Positions 23,803 to 33,850 are shown, counted from the first letter of the stretch. The stretch: DNA of 64,000 nt from JBMNGG01 sp050949705 (GCA_050949705.1 JBMNGG010000008.1:319872-383871); one strand, 5' to 3'. Program-made: numbers and translations. Notes: a model not told the origin generated them from the letters alone.

Positions 23803-24036
23803 TAGAAAAAGAATGCATTGATAGGGAGGAGTAAAAGCGAGCTCCCTTTAAAAGAGAGGAAGGTCTCGGCTGAAAACCTTCCAGGAGTAGCTTTGAAGGT
23901 CGCCCTGGAGCATCTTAGGTGAATTAAGTAGCCTGAGACGGTTATGCCCGTTACAGCAAAAGTGCTCTGTAAAGAGAATTAAGGTGGTACCGCGGAAGTA
24001 AGCCTTTCGTCCTTTTTAGGATGAAAGGCTTTTTTG
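23803..24036 (+). promoter_or_regulatory. T-box riboswitch of valS
   Basis: The T-box sequence AAGGTGGTACCGCGG at 23981-23995 is followed by a terminator, GCCTTTCGTCC/GGATGAAAGGC plus seven Ts (24002-24036), which competes with the antiterminator. A long Stem I region precedes it. The codon GTC (23899-23901, after TTTGAAG) is the likely valine specifier. Uncharged tRNA-Val would stabilise the antiterminator and allow valS transcription. The specifier assignment is inferred from position and the downstream gene. Confidence 0.93.
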
Positions 24037-24195
24037 AATTTGTTGACACGTTTGATTTATTTACTTAGTAACATCTTATACTGAAAATCAATATTGATTT
24101 AAGTGTAGAAAACATTTGAAGTCAAGGTGAGTTATCTTGCCGGATATGAAAAATATTTTGAAAACAATAAGTTGCAAAGAATAGGAGTGTGTTTA

Positions 24196-26844
24196 ATGCA
24201 AAAAAATCTACCATCTGTTTATAATCCTAAAGAAGTGGAAGATAAATGGTATGAATACTGGGAAAAAGAGGAGCTTTTTTACGCTGAGAGGGATACAAAC
24301 AAGCGGCCTTTTACCATTGTTATTCCACCACCAAATGTAACAGGTCAACTTCATATGGGCCATGCACTGAATAACACCTTGCAGGATATTTTGATACGAA
24401 CTAAGCGTATGCAAGGATTTAGTGCATTGTGGTTACCGGGAACTGATCATGCCGGGATAGCAACTGAAGCCAAAGTTAAGGAGCAATTAGCCGATGAGGG
24501 TTTGTCTAAATATGATTTAGGCCGAGAAGAGTTTTTAGAAAAGGTTTGGCAATGGAAGGAAAAATACGGTGGAACAATAATTAATCAATTGAAAAAACTG
24601 GGTTCTTCCTGTGATTGGTCAAGACTTAGGTTTACCATGGATGAGGGATTAAGCAAGGCTGTGAGAGAGGTTTTTGTACTTTTATATGAAAAAGGCCTTA
24701 TATATAGGGATAACTATATTGTAAACTGGTGTCCTACTTGCAAAACTACCCTTTCAGATATAGAAGTAGAACATGAAGAACAAATGGACAAGATATATTA
24801 TGTAAAATACCCCTATAAAGACGGGTCTGGCTATTTGACAGTAGCGACCACAAGGCCTGAAACTATTCTAGGAGATACAGCGGTAGCCGTAAATCCTGAA
24901 GATGAGCGCTATAAAGATAAAATAAGTAAGACACTTATACTTCCAATAGTAGGCAAAGAAATCCCTGTCATCGCGGATTCTTATGTGGATATGGAATTTG
25001 GCACTGGTGTAGTTAAAGTTACACCGGGCCACGATCCTAATGATTTTGAAATGGGCCTAAGACATTATCTTCCGGTAATAACGGTTATAGATGAAGACGG
25101 CTTTATGAATGATAAAGCCGGAAAATATGAAGGCATGGACAGGTTTGAGTGTAGAAAAGCATTAGTGGAAGACTTAAAGAGTGAAGGCCTGCTTGAAAAG
25201 ATTGAGGATTTAAGTCACAGTGTAGGACACTGCTATCGCTGTGATGCTACTGTGGAACCTATGGTTTCAAAACAGTGGTTTGTAAAGATGAAACCCTTGG
25301 CAAAGCCTGCTATTGATGTGGTGAAACAGGGAAAGGTAAAGTTTGTTCCGGAAAGATTTGCAAAAATATACTTAAATTGGCTTGAAAATATCCGTGATTG
25401 GTGCATATCCAGGCAGCTATGGTGGGGTCATAGAATTCCTGCTTGGTATTGCCAAGAATGTGGAGAAACTACAGTGTCTCGTGAAGATATAACAGTATGT
25501 CCCAAATGCGGTAGTAGCAATATTGAGCAAGACCCTGATGTCCTTGATACTTGGTTTAGTTCAGCCTTATGGCCTTTTTCTACACTAGGTTGGCCTGAAA
25601 ACACACCGGACTTACAGTATTTTTACCCCACATCTGTGTTGGTAACCGCATATGATATCATTTTCTTCTGGGTTGCCAGGATGATTTTTTCAGGCATAGA
25701 ATTTATGAAGGAGCCGCCTTTTGAATACGTGGTTATCACCGGCCTTGTACGAGATGCCCTGGGTCGAAAGATGAGCAAGTCCCTTGGTAATGGCATCGAC
25801 CCATTGGAGGTTATAGATAAATACGGGGCAGATACTTTAAGATTTACCTTAAGTACTGGCAATGCACCGGGCAATGATATGAGATTTTATTGGGAAAAAG
25901 TTGAATCCAGCCGCAATTTTGCAAATAAGATATGGAACGCTTCACGGTTTGTAATGATGAACTTAGAAGACTTTAAGCCGGATAAAATTGATGTAAATGA
26001 GCTATCTTTAAAGGACTGCTGGATATTAAAACGAATTAATGACGTAACACGTGATGTTACGGATTCCATGGAGAAATTTGAGATAGGGATTGCTGCTCAG
26101 AAAATTTATGATTTTTTCTGGAGTGAATTCTGTGATTGGTATATAGAAATAGCTAAAATAGATTTATACGGAGATTGTGCCCAAAGTAAGAGGCGGACAC
26201 AAAAGGTGCTGTGGACAGTACTTGAGCAAGCATTAAAATTACTGCACCCATTTATGCCCTTTATTACTGAGGAAATATGGCAGCACATACCCCATGAAGG
26301 GAAAAGTATCATGAAATCAGCTTGGCCACAATATAAAAAAGAATGGGATTTTACCGACACTGAACATATGGAACTGGTAATGGATGCAGTGAGAGGAATC
26401 AGAAATATTCGAGCGGAAATGAATGTTTCACCTGGAAAGAAAGCTTTAGCTATTGCTAGGGTTAGCAGTCCAGAAGTTATGAATATACTAAAAAGAAATT
26501 TAGATATAATTTATAGTTTGGCTAAAGTGTCTGAAATGGAAGTTATGGATGAAACTTTAGCTATACCACAAAAAGCAATTTCCTGTGTAATTAAAGGCGC
26601 AGAAATTTTTATACCGATGGAAGGCTTAGTGGATTTGGATACTGAAATAGTAAGACTTAAAAAGGAAAAGAACAATTTAGAAAAAGAAATAGATAGGGTA
26701 AATAAAAAGTTAGGCAATCAGGGATTCTTACAAAAGGCACCAAAAGAAGTAGTAGAAAAAGAACAGCAAAAACAAAAAGACTATATAGAGATGCTAAAAA
26801 AGGTTGAGCAGCGGTTAATAATGATGACTGATTTAGCCAATTAA
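24196..26844 (+). CDS. valS: Valyl-tRNA synthetase
   Basis: 882-aa class I synthetase charging tRNA-Val. Signatures: PPNVTGQLHMGHAL (HIGH-type), WCISRQLWWGHRIPAW, TWFSSALWPFSTLGWP, KMSKSLGNG, a zinc-type CQECGE...CPKCG pair, and a C-terminal coiled-coil tRNA-binding arm (LKKEKNNLEKEIDRVNKKLG). ATG 24196 with AGGAGTG is chosen; the 23 extra codons from GTG 24127 do not look like ValRS. Expression is governed by the T-box just upstream. Confidence 0.97.
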   Translation: MQKNLPSVYNPKEVEDKWYEYWEKEELFYAERDTNKRPFTIVIPPPNVTGQLHMGHALNNTLQDILIRTKRMQGFSALWLPGTDHAGIATEAKVKEQLADEGLSKYDLGREEFLEKVWQWKEKYGGTIINQLKKLGSSCDWSRLRFTMDEGLSKAVREVFVLLYEKGLIYRDNYIVNWCPTCKTTLSDIEVEHEEQMDKIYYVKYPYKDGSGYLTVATTRPETILGDTAVAVNPEDERYKDKISKTLILPIVGKEIPVIADSYVDMEFGTGVVKVTPGHDPNDFEMGLRHYLPVITVIDEDGFMNDKAGKYEGMDRFECRKALVEDLKSEGLLEKIEDLSHSVGHCYRCDATVEPMVSKQWFVKMKPLAKPAIDVVKQGKVKFVPERFAKIYLNWLENIRDWCISRQLWWGHRIPAWYCQECGETTVSREDITVCPKCGSSNIEQDPDVLDTWFSSALWPFSTLGWPENTPDLQYFYPTSVLVTAYDIIFFWVARMIFSGIEFMKEPPFEYVVITGLVRDALGRKMSKSLGNGIDPLEVIDKYGADTLRFTLSTGNAPGNDMRFYWEKVESSRNFANKIWNASRFVMMNLEDFKPDKIDVNELSLKDCWILKRINDVTRDVTDSMEKFEIGIAAQKIYDFFWSEFCDWYIEIAKIDLYGDCAQSKRRTQKVLWTVLEQALKLLHPFMPFITEEIWQHIPHEGKSIMKSAWPQYKKEWDFTDTEHMELVMDAVRGIRNIRAEMNVSPGKKALAIARVSSPEVMNILKRNLDIIYSLAKVSEMEVMDETLAIPQKAISCVIKGAEIFIPMEGLVDLDTEIVRLKKEKNNLEKEIDRVNKKLGNQGFLQKAPKEVVEKEQQKQKDYIEMLKKVEQRLIMMTDLAN

Positions 26845-26884
26845 AAAAAATAATTCTGCTATAGAAAACACTCCTAATATGAAG

Positions 26885-26978
26885 ATGACGGCAAATGTTC
26901 CCTTTTTAGCGAGACCAATGTTATTCATAAAGATTTAAGAATAATAACAGGTCTCCCTTTAGGAAGATATGCCGTCAT
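26885..26978. repeat. Long imperfect palindrome between valS and folC
   Basis: Nested pairing arms: ATGACGGCA 26885-26893 with TGCCGTCAT 26970-26978; AGACC 26912-26916 with GGTCT 26950-26954; TTATTC 26921-26926 with GAATAA 26939-26944. The rest of each arm pairs partly. It could be a structured transcript end, a palindromic element or a small mobile remnant. The arm GTCATTTTGTAA also occurs at the terminator at 16351. Confidence 0.5.
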
Positions 26979-27025
26979 TTTGTAAACTGACTTTTTAATC
27001 AATCTGTATAGAAGGGAAAGAATAT

Positions 27026-28420
27026 ATGCTAAGCTACAAGCAAGCTTTAGATTTTATCCATGGCCTTAATAGATTTGGCATAAAGCTGGGTCTTCACAAT
27101 ATCACAAAACTTCTAGAGCTTTTGGGAAATCCTCATAAGGATATGAAAATAATTCATGTTGCAGGTACTAACGGTAAAGGTTCAACTTGTGCCATGATTG
27201 ATTCAATTCTTCGGTCAGCCGGTTTTAAGGTTGGTCTTTATACATCCCCATATCTTGAAGTTTTCAACGAACGGATGCGTATTAATGGGGAAAATATTTC
27301 TAATAACGATTTGGCAAGGCTTACAAACAAGGTACGTGAAAAAGTAATTTATATGAGGGAAAATGATCTTGGATCTCCAACGGAATTTGAAGTTGTGACA
27401 GCTATAGGGTTCTTGTATTTTAAAGAACAAGCAGTAGACTTTCTAGTTATTGAAGTAGGGATGGGCGGCAGGCTTGATGCAACAAATGTAGTGACACCGT
27501 TAGTAAGTGTCATTACGCCCATTAGTCTGGACCACCAACAGTATTTGGGTAGTACGCTTAAAGATATAGCTAAGGAGAAATGTGGAATACTAAAACCAAA
27601 TATTCCGGTAATCACAGGGCCTCAAAAGCCCGAAGCTATGGCGGAAATTGAGGAGCAGTGTTTATCATTAAATTGTTCGATCACAAAGGTGATGAATACA
27701 GAATCTAAAGAAGCCATATCCCAGGTAATAACATATGTATTAAAAAAACAAAGTATAGATGGCTCTAAATTTAACTTGATAAATGCAATCGGTAAATGCT
27801 ATATGGATCTAGAGGTTGCACTAATAGGGGCACATCAAGTAGATAATGCAGCAGTTGCTATAGGAGTTATTGAAAAGCTGGCAAGTATAACAGATATTGT
27901 GATACCAAGGGATGCATTTTATAAAGGATTGAGAGAGGTTAAATGGCCGGGAAGATTAGAGGTTATCAATCAAGAGCCTATTGTTCTTCTGGACGGTGGT
28001 CATAATATAGCAGGAATAAAAACATTAAAAAATGAAGTTAACAGATTCTTTAAACACAAAAGGAAAATCGTAGTTGTAGGCATTTTAGAAGATAAAGCTT
28101 ACCGTGATATGATAAAGGAAATTGTGTCCTTTGCCAATGCAATAATAACCACCACTCCAGATAGCCCTAGAGCTTTGTCAGGAGATAGATTGTCACAGAC
28201 GGTAGTTGATATCTTTGATAAAGCAGTTCTTCAGCAGCATAATATTAATGCAACAAAGTCTAATGTAACAAGTAATGAAATAATACAGGTATACAATGAG
28301 GAAAAGATAGAGAATGCTATAAAACTAGCTTTTTCATTAGCGGATTCTGAAGATATAATAATATTTTGTGGTTCTTTGTATTTAATAGGACATGTAAGAA
28401 AACTATTAAGAAATAAATAG
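27026..28420 (+). CDS. folC: Folylpolyglutamate synthase / dihydrofolate synthase
   Basis: 464-aa Mur-ligase-type enzyme adding glutamate to folates. It has the ATP loop VAGTNGKGSTCAMIDSIL, the SPYLEVFNERMRING substrate block, EVGMGGRLDATNVV, and DGGHNIAGIKTL. It has its own weak AAGGGAAAG site, and a terminator follows. Thematically linked with the folate transporter at 19.5 kb. Confidence 0.95.
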   Translation: MLSYKQALDFIHGLNRFGIKLGLHNITKLLELLGNPHKDMKIIHVAGTNGKGSTCAMIDSILRSAGFKVGLYTSPYLEVFNERMRINGENISNNDLARLTNKVREKVIYMRENDLGSPTEFEVVTAIGFLYFKEQAVDFLVIEVGMGGRLDATNVVTPLVSVITPISLDHQQYLGSTLKDIAKEKCGILKPNIPVITGPQKPEAMAEIEEQCLSLNCSITKVMNTESKEAISQVITYVLKKQSIDGSKFNLINAIGKCYMDLEVALIGAHQVDNAAVAIGVIEKLASITDIVIPRDAFYKGLREVKWPGRLEVINQEPIVLLDGGHNIAGIKTLKNEVNRFFKHKRKIVVVGILEDKAYRDMIKEIVSFANAIITTTPDSPRALSGDRLSQTVVDIFDKAVLQQHNINATKSNVTSNEIIQVYNEEKIENAIKLAFSLADSEDIIIFCGSLYLIGHVRKLLRNK

Positions 28421-28426
28421 AATTAA

Positions 28427-28456
28427 AAGTTGTGCAAGCCTGCACAACTTTTTTTT
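28427..28456 (+). terminator. Terminator of folC
   Basis: 10-bp perfect stem AAGTTGTGCA/TGCACAACTT, AGCC loop, T8 tract. Confidence 0.92.
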
Positions 28457-28515
28457 GCAAAAAAGTACTCTTTTTCGCATAGGATATATTATCAACCTTT
28501 CAGGGGGGAGTTGTC

Positions 28516-28767
28516 ATGGAAAAAAGTCCTGACAGCAACCAGGATAGTAAGAAATATCTATTACAAGAAATTGACAGAGCCCGTTTGGAAATAACAATAT
28601 CCGAAAATGCATTTCAATGGGTTCAAAATGACCCAGTGGCAATAGATTTGGCTATCACAAGGAAAAAAGCTGCAGTTGAACATTTTAATTTTCTTATAAT
28701 ACAGGCAAAACAGATGGGAATAAGTTTAGATAAAAAAGATTTGATTAGCAGAGTTTTAAAAAACTAA
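28516..28767 (+). CDS. DUF2508 (YaaL-like) small protein
   Basis: 83-aa soluble, mostly helical, charged protein. The pattern LLQEIDRARLEI...NAFQWVQNDPVAIDLAITRKKAAVEHFNFLIIQAKQMGI matches the DUF2508 family of small Firmicutes proteins of unknown function. Strong GGGGGGAG site before ATG. Usually near recR/pro-sigma-K processing genes; here it stands alone. Confidence 0.75.
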   Translation: MEKSPDSNQDSKKYLLQEIDRARLEITISENAFQWVQNDPVAIDLAITRKKAAVEHFNFLIIQAKQMGISLDKKDLISRVLKN

Positions 28768-28800
28768 AGCAGTGGTTACAATTAATTTCCACTGCTTTAG
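28764..28800 (-). terminator. Terminator of the minus-strand ABC exporter operon
   Basis: 12-bp stem CTAAAGCAGTGG/CCACTGCTTTAG; on the minus strand it is followed by TTTTTT. On the plus strand it also closes the DUF2508 gene, but without a T-tract. Confidence 0.8.
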
Positions 28801-28811
28801 CAAAGTAGTTA

Positions 28812-30143
28812 TCATCGTCTTAAAGCTTCAATCGGTGGCACAGAAGAAGCCGATATTGCAGGGTATATTCCGAATAAAAGACCTGAACCCAATGCTACAA
28901 TCACAGCGATTTTAATAGCAGCAAAACTAATGGCTGTATCAAAACCTTGAGCGGCAAAAACATTTAACCCCCAAATTCCGCCTGCTGTACCTGCAATTGC
29001 TCCGATAATACTTACATAAAGTGCTTCTAAGAGAAATTGGATTAAAAGGTCACTTTGTTTAGCACCTAGTGCTCGACGTACACCAATCTCCTGAGTTCGT
29101 TCTGTTACAGCGACAAGCATAATGTTCATTATTCCTAAGCCGCCGACCAGCAATGATACCGCAGCTATCCCACCTAACAAAAGGGTCATTACGCGATTAG
29201 CCTGATCAGCTTCTTTTACCAATTGATTTAAATTAGTAATAGTTATTAAGTCCTCACCACCTGGAATGATGGGGTTGTCTTCATATGTTCCTCCAATGTG
29301 TTCTATAGGAACAGCTACTGTCTGTTCCATCATTTCACCAGGTGCACCACTATCTTCACCGTTTTCCGGTAATGTTGTAGGCGCACTTTGATCAAGCCCT
29401 AATTTTCTTTTAAAAATTCTTCCCAGCTGAACGACAGCAAGGTCCGCATTTAACGGAGTTTCTGCCTTTCCCCAAATCTCATCAACGACTTTTTTCTCAG
29501 CTATTTTCAAAGCTGTAGTGTAAGGAATTACAATTTTATCGTCAATATCATCAGCCTTGCCGGGCCCTTTGGGAGATAATACTCCTACTATCCTAAAAGT
29601 TTGACCATTTAAACTTAAAACTTGGCCTACCGGATTTCGGCCTCCCATTAAACCAATCCCCATGTTATATCCAAGGACAACGACGGGTGAGCGTTGTGAT
29701 GTATGAAGATTAGTAAAAAAATGACCTGCCATCAAATCATGGTCCCGAATTTGTGGAAAATCACTATTCACACCAAGGATATCTACTGTGCCACGTGCTC
29801 TGCGCCAACGCATAACAGCTTTTGTATGAACAACAGGAGTGGCCATATCCATACCATCAACACGATCAACAAGATCCGGGACTTCATCAGGATCAAATTC
29901 TACTAAAGGATCATTGGCTTTTATTGCAATAACGTTAGACCCGAGGCTTTCAAATTGGGCAACTACAGCTTGCCTAGCACCTTCTCCTATTCCCATAAGG
30001 CTAACAACAGAAGTGACGCCAATAGCTACGCCTAAAATCGTTAATGCTGAACGTAAAGGGTGAGCAACTATTCCGTGTGCTGCCATTCTTGCTGCTAGCC
30101 AAAATCGTGTAACCAAAGGGTATATACGTAGTCTTTTAATCAT
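28812..30143 (-). CDS. MacB-like ABC transporter permease
   Basis: 443-aa membrane protein with an N-terminal membrane helix, the MacB periplasmic core domain (HPLRSALTILGVAIGVTSVVSL at its base) and three C-terminal FtsX helices (LLLGGIAAVSLLVGGLGIMNIML, VTERTQEIGVRRALGAKQSDLL). It works with the ATPase (31879-32568) and the adaptor (30155-31843) in the same operon, likely exporting peptides, lipoproteins or drugs from the cell. Substrate unknown. Confidence 0.92.
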   Translation of the reverse strand: MIKRLRIYPLVTRFWLAARMAAHGIVAHPLRSALTILGVAIGVTSVVSLMGIGEGARQAVVAQFESLGSNVIAIKANDPLVEFDPDEVPDLVDRVDGMDMATPVVHTKAVMRWRRARGTVDILGVNSDFPQIRDHDLMAGHFFTNLHTSQRSPVVVLGYNMGIGLMGGRNPVGQVLSLNGQTFRIVGVLSPKGPGKADDIDDKIVIPYTTALKIAEKKVVDEIWGKAETPLNADLAVVQLGRIFKRKLGLDQSAPTTLPENGEDSGAPGEMMEQTVAVPIEHIGGTYEDNPIIPGGEDLITITNLNQLVKEADQANRVMTLLLGGIAAVSLLVGGLGIMNIMLVAVTERTQEIGVRRALGAKQSDLLIQFLLEALYVSIIGAIAGTAGGIWGLNVFAAQGFDTAISFAAIKIAVIVALGSGLLFGIYPAISASSVPPIEALRR

Positions 30144-30154
30144 GCTACCACTCC

Positions 30155-31843
30155 TTAATTGGTTGCCGGAGCATCATCATTTCGATTATCGCCATTATCT
30201 TGTGAAGGAATTATAGAATCTTTGGTTCCAATATGTTGACTAGGAAGCAAATCAGCACTGCTTCCTGTTATTACGAGCTCTCCTTCTTGTAAACCACTTT
30301 TTACTTCAGCTTCTCTATCGTTCATTAAACCTAATTTAACACTTACAGCTTTAGTAGTGCCGTCAGGATTTAAAACTTCTACTTTATGGGTACCATCTTC
30401 TTCAAAAATGGCTTCAAGAGGTATCAGAAGAACATCTGTAGCACTGCCCGCATCAATAAAAGCTCTAGCCTGCATACCTGGGCGCAAATTAGGTCCGCCT
30501 TTTACTCGTATATCTACGGCGAACTGAGTAATACCTTGCATATCCTTACCCATTGTAGAGACGTGCATTACTTCGCCTTCAAAAGTTTCACCAGGGAGAG
30601 CATCAACAGTAACTTGTACCGGGGAACCTTGATTAATCATTAATACATCTATATCGTCAACTTCTACCCACATTCCCATATCGCTTGTATTATAAACATA
30701 TCCCATCCACTCTCCTGGCCTAATCTGAGCGCCTAATTGAGTATCCCAACTTGCTATAACTCCATCCATAGGTGCTCTAACTTCCATTTGCCCAGCTTGC
30801 ATTCGAAGTTCAGCAAGCTGAGATTCCTTTTCGCGAATTTTGTCCAAGTATTCCTGAATGGTTTTTTGAACATCTGAGCCAGATAGAGAAACGATCGCAT
30901 CTCCTTTTTTTACTGTTTGCATTTCTCTAACATGAACTTGAGTAGCCATAGCTTCAACTGTAGATAACACTCTTTGTTCATCTACAAAACCATCAACCTT
31001 AGAGGAACTTGCGAACCATAAAACTCCACTATTAGCATTTGCAGCAGGAAGACCTAGTTGAACTTTGATACCTGGCTGAACTAAGCCGGGATTTTTTCCT
31101 TCGACAGTAATCCAATATACAAATCCTTTTGCAGGATTTTCTTCATCGCTGTCAGGAACTGCATTAGGATTTATGTCAGTTACAGTACAATAATATGTTC
31201 CGTCAAATATAGAAAAACGCACTGCCAGTTCTTGCCCCAGTTTAATATTTGCATATTCATCTGGATACAACTTTGCGTTGATTTTATAACGAGAATCGTC
31301 CACAATTCTTGCAACAATTTGACCTTGTTTTATTTCATTACCTTCAGAAACTGACAAGCCTGATACTCTACCATCTATTGGTGCCCGAAGCACGACTCCC
31401 TGAGAGGGATTAATTTCATGTAATCGTTCAGGTGGTAAACCAGTTAAATCTGAGAGAAACCTCTTTTGTGAATCAAGGTCATCTTGTGCGTTTTTAATCT
31501 GATTTTGAAGTTCAGGAGCTGAAAGCTTTGCTATTACTTGACCCATTTTAACTTCAGATCCTTCTTCAGCAAGAATTTCGGCGAGGGTATACTGGATATT
31601 ACTTGTAGATATTTCATAATAATTGCGACCACCGGGAGCTTGTATGCCACCACTGCGTGAAGGATTTAGTGAACCCGTAACATCTACCCCAACGCTAATA
31701 TCACCCCTTGTCACTGGCTTAGTTGAATAAACAGGACCTGATGTTTCTTGTGCTGGCGCAGGAACAAGTTCACGATATGCATACAGTCCGCCACCTATTA
31801 CAATAACAATGATTAAAGCTATCATTAAAACACGTTGTGCCAT
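30155..31843 (-). CDS. Efflux adaptor (membrane fusion protein) with duplicated adaptor halves
   Basis: 562-aa HlyD/RND-type adaptor with an N-terminal membrane anchor (MIALIIVIVIGGGLYAYREL). Two adaptor-like halves can be read: residues about 45-285 (lipoyl motif VLRAPIDGRVSGLSVSEGNEI) and about 290-520 (VRAPMDGVIASWDTQLG, then beta-barrel and LRPGMQARAFID). Most adaptors of MacAB-type pumps have one set and about 350-450 residues. A coiled coil (EYLDKIREKESQLAELRMQ) lies between. Twelve bases separate it from the permease gene. Confidence 0.88.
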   Translation of the reverse strand: MAQRVLMIALIIVIVIGGGLYAYRELVPAPAQETSGPVYSTKPVTRGDISVGVDVTGSLNPSRSGGIQAPGGRNYYEISTSNIQYTLAEILAEEGSEVKMGQVIAKLSAPELQNQIKNAQDDLDSQKRFLSDLTGLPPERLHEINPSQGVVLRAPIDGRVSGLSVSEGNEIKQGQIVARIVDDSRYKINAKLYPDEYANIKLGQELAVRFSIFDGTYYCTVTDINPNAVPDSDEENPAKGFVYWITVEGKNPGLVQPGIKVQLGLPAANANSGVLWFASSSKVDGFVDEQRVLSTVEAMATQVHVREMQTVKKGDAIVSLSGSDVQKTIQEYLDKIREKESQLAELRMQAGQMEVRAPMDGVIASWDTQLGAQIRPGEWMGYVYNTSDMGMWVEVDDIDVLMINQGSPVQVTVDALPGETFEGEVMHVSTMGKDMQGITQFAVDIRVKGGPNLRPGMQARAFIDAGSATDVLLIPLEAIFEEDGTHKVEVLNPDGTTKAVSVKLGLMNDREAEVKSGLQEGELVITGSSADLLPSQHIGTKDSIIPSQDNGDNRNDDAPATN

Positions 31844-31878
31844 TTTATTGACCCCCTAAAATATTTAAAAATAACATA

Positions 31879-32568
31879 TTAATGAGATACAGTTTCGACT
31901 TTTTCTATTTCACCGTCTAATAGATGGAAGATTCTATTACCATATTGGGCTATACTTTTTTCATGAGTTACTTGTACTATAGTTATGCCACGATTTTTGT
32001 TTAAATCCTGAAATATTTCCATTATGCTCTGACTTGTTTTTGAATCAAGAGCTCCAGTTGGTTCGTCAGCCAGCAATACTTTTGGATTTCCTACAATTGC
32101 ACGTGCTATCGCAACACGTTGTTGCTCGCCACCTGAAAGCTCAGATGGTCGGTGGTGAATTCTATTATTAAGACCAACTGACTTAAGTGCTTCAATTGAA
32201 CGTTTACGACGTTCATGACCGCTTAATCCTCGATATATCAATGGTAGTTCAACATTTTCTAAAGCGTTTAAATCAGGCAGCAGATGAAAACTTTGGAAAA
32301 CAAAACCAATAAGCTGATTACGGATATCAGCTAGTTTGCTGTCACCCATTTTTTCAACTCTTTTATTTGCAATCTGATATGTCCCTGATGTAGGCTTGTC
32401 TAGACACCCTATTATATTTAACATCGTTGATTTTCCGGAGCCGGAAGGTCCCATTATAGATACAAAATCTCCTTCGTCGATACTTAGATTAATTCCTTTA
32501 AGTGCTTCAATTGTAACTAGGCCATTTTTATAACTTCGGGAAATATTTGTTAGTACTATTACTGGCAA
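31879..32568 (-). CDS. ABC transporter ATP-binding protein (MacB/LolD type)
   Basis: 229-aa ATPase. Walker A GPSGSGKST, Q-loop FVFQSFHLLPDLNA, signature LSGGEQQRVAIARA, Walker B VLLADEPTGALDS and H-loop VTHE are present. The TTG start at 32568 is preferred (GGAGG seven bases upstream); an in-frame GTG at 32601 precedes that site. First gene of the exporter operon; the 235 bases upstream to 32803 contain no gene. Confidence 0.95.
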   Translation of the reverse strand: MPVIVLTNISRSYKNGLVTIEALKGINLSIDEGDFVSIMGPSGSGKSTMLNIIGCLDKPTSGTYQIANKRVEKMGDSKLADIRNQLIGFVFQSFHLLPDLNALENVELPLIYRGLSGHERRKRSIEALKSVGLNNRIHHRPSELSGGEQQRVAIARAIVGNPKVLLADEPTGALDSKTSQSIMEIFQDLNKNRGITIVQVTHEKSIAQYGNRIFHLLDGEIEKVETVSH

Positions 32569-32836
32569 ATCAGTACCTCCTTCTTTGTCAAAATGGTTCA
32601 CATATATAGACGATTATTACTAGCAAAAAGTTTCATTTATAACAAAAAGTGTTAAAAAGTTTTAAAGCATTTAGTATTACTTCTTTGCAAATAATAAAAT
32701 TCCTTCATATGGCAGATAACCAAATCAAAAAAATGGACATTTTAGAGCAAAATGTTTATACTAGATGATAAATATATAATTTAAGAAAATTTAGTTTTAA
32801 TTAGTGTTAGATAATATTATTTCGTGTGGTGATGGT

Positions 32837-33802
32837 ATGCTCAAACAAATTCTCCATGAGATAGAAGAAGAGCTCCTAGTTTTAGAAGAAGACTTAAAAA
32901 GAACGGTAAATACTAGAATAAAGTTAATTAAAAAACCTATCGAACAGATGATTGATTCAGGAGGAAAACGTTTAAGACCTGCCATGTTGCTGGCTGCAGC
33001 ACGGTTTGGTGAATATGATTTTGAAAAAATAAAACCCTTGGCTATTTCGATCGAACTCATACATACGGCTACTCTAATTCATGATGATATTATTGATGAT
33101 TCGGTTCTAAGACGAGGGATTTCAAGCATTCAATCCGCTTTAGGTAAGGATGTTGCAGTGTTTACAGGAGATTTTATCTTTTGCAAAGTGTTTGGGCTTC
33201 TTGCTTCTTCAGAGTATCATTATATGCTGGAAAGTGTTGCAAAAGTTATGTATCAAATTTGTGAAGGTGAATTAAAGCAAAGAGAAGATCTTTTTAATAC
33301 TGATATAACGTTAAGAAATTATCTATATAGAATTCGAAGGAAAACTGCCATTTTATTTGCATTAAGTGCGCAAATGGGAGCAATGGCTGCGAAAACATCT
33401 AAAAATACTTATAAAGCTCTATATAATTATGGTATAAACGTGGGTATGGCATTTCAATTAATTGACGATGTTTTAGATATAAAAGGTGATGAAAAAATAC
33501 TTGGAAAGCCAGCAGGTAATGATATAAGAAAGGGCGTAATTACACTACCAGCAATTTATGCATTGACCCATTGTGACGAAAAAAGGGTATTAAGACAACT
33601 TTTACAAAATAGGTTTTTAAATGATAATGAAGTAGATACAGCCCTTAGCATAGTGAAAAAGTCTGGAGGAGTTGAATATACAGAATCTTTAGCGAAGCGA
33701 TATATACAAAGGGCGCAAAGCTCCATAGGAAAACTACCCGATATTCCAATAAAAAAGCTGTTAACAAATTTGTCAACTTTTATTTATCGAAGATATGAAT
33801 AA
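32837..33802 (+). CDS. Polyprenyl diphosphate synthase (heptaprenyl/octaprenyl type)
   Basis: About 321-aa trans-prenyltransferase making long isoprenoid chains. First aspartate-rich motif HDDIIDD preceded by SGGKRLRPAMLL, second motif LIDDVLDI, and GKPAGNDIRKGVITLP. ATG 32837 (with GGTGAT before it) is favoured; an in-frame GTG at 32804 would add 11 residues. Chain length and product cannot be told; a quinone is not obviously used by an Rnf anaerobe, so carrier-lipid or other use is possible. Confidence 0.9.
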   Translation: MLKQILHEIEEELLVLEEDLKRTVNTRIKLIKKPIEQMIDSGGKRLRPAMLLAAARFGEYDFEKIKPLAISIELIHTATLIHDDIIDDSVLRRGISSIQSALGKDVAVFTGDFIFCKVFGLLASSEYHYMLESVAKVMYQICEGELKQREDLFNTDITLRNYLYRIRRKTAILFALSAQMGAMAAKTSKNTYKALYNYGINVGMAFQLIDDVLDIKGDEKILGKPAGNDIRKGVITLPAIYALTHCDEKRVLRQLLQNRFLNDNEVDTALSIVKKSGGVEYTESLAKRYIQRAQSSIGKLPDIPIKKLLTNLSTFIYRRYE

Positions 33803-33816
33803 AGATTAGATAGGTG

Positions 33817-33850
33817 TAACCAGTTTTTTTAACTGGTCTTTTCTTTTTTA
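33817..33850 (+). terminator. Terminator of the polyprenyl synthase gene
   Basis: ACCAGTT/AACTGGT stem with T5 loop, then T-rich tract. Confidence 0.8.
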
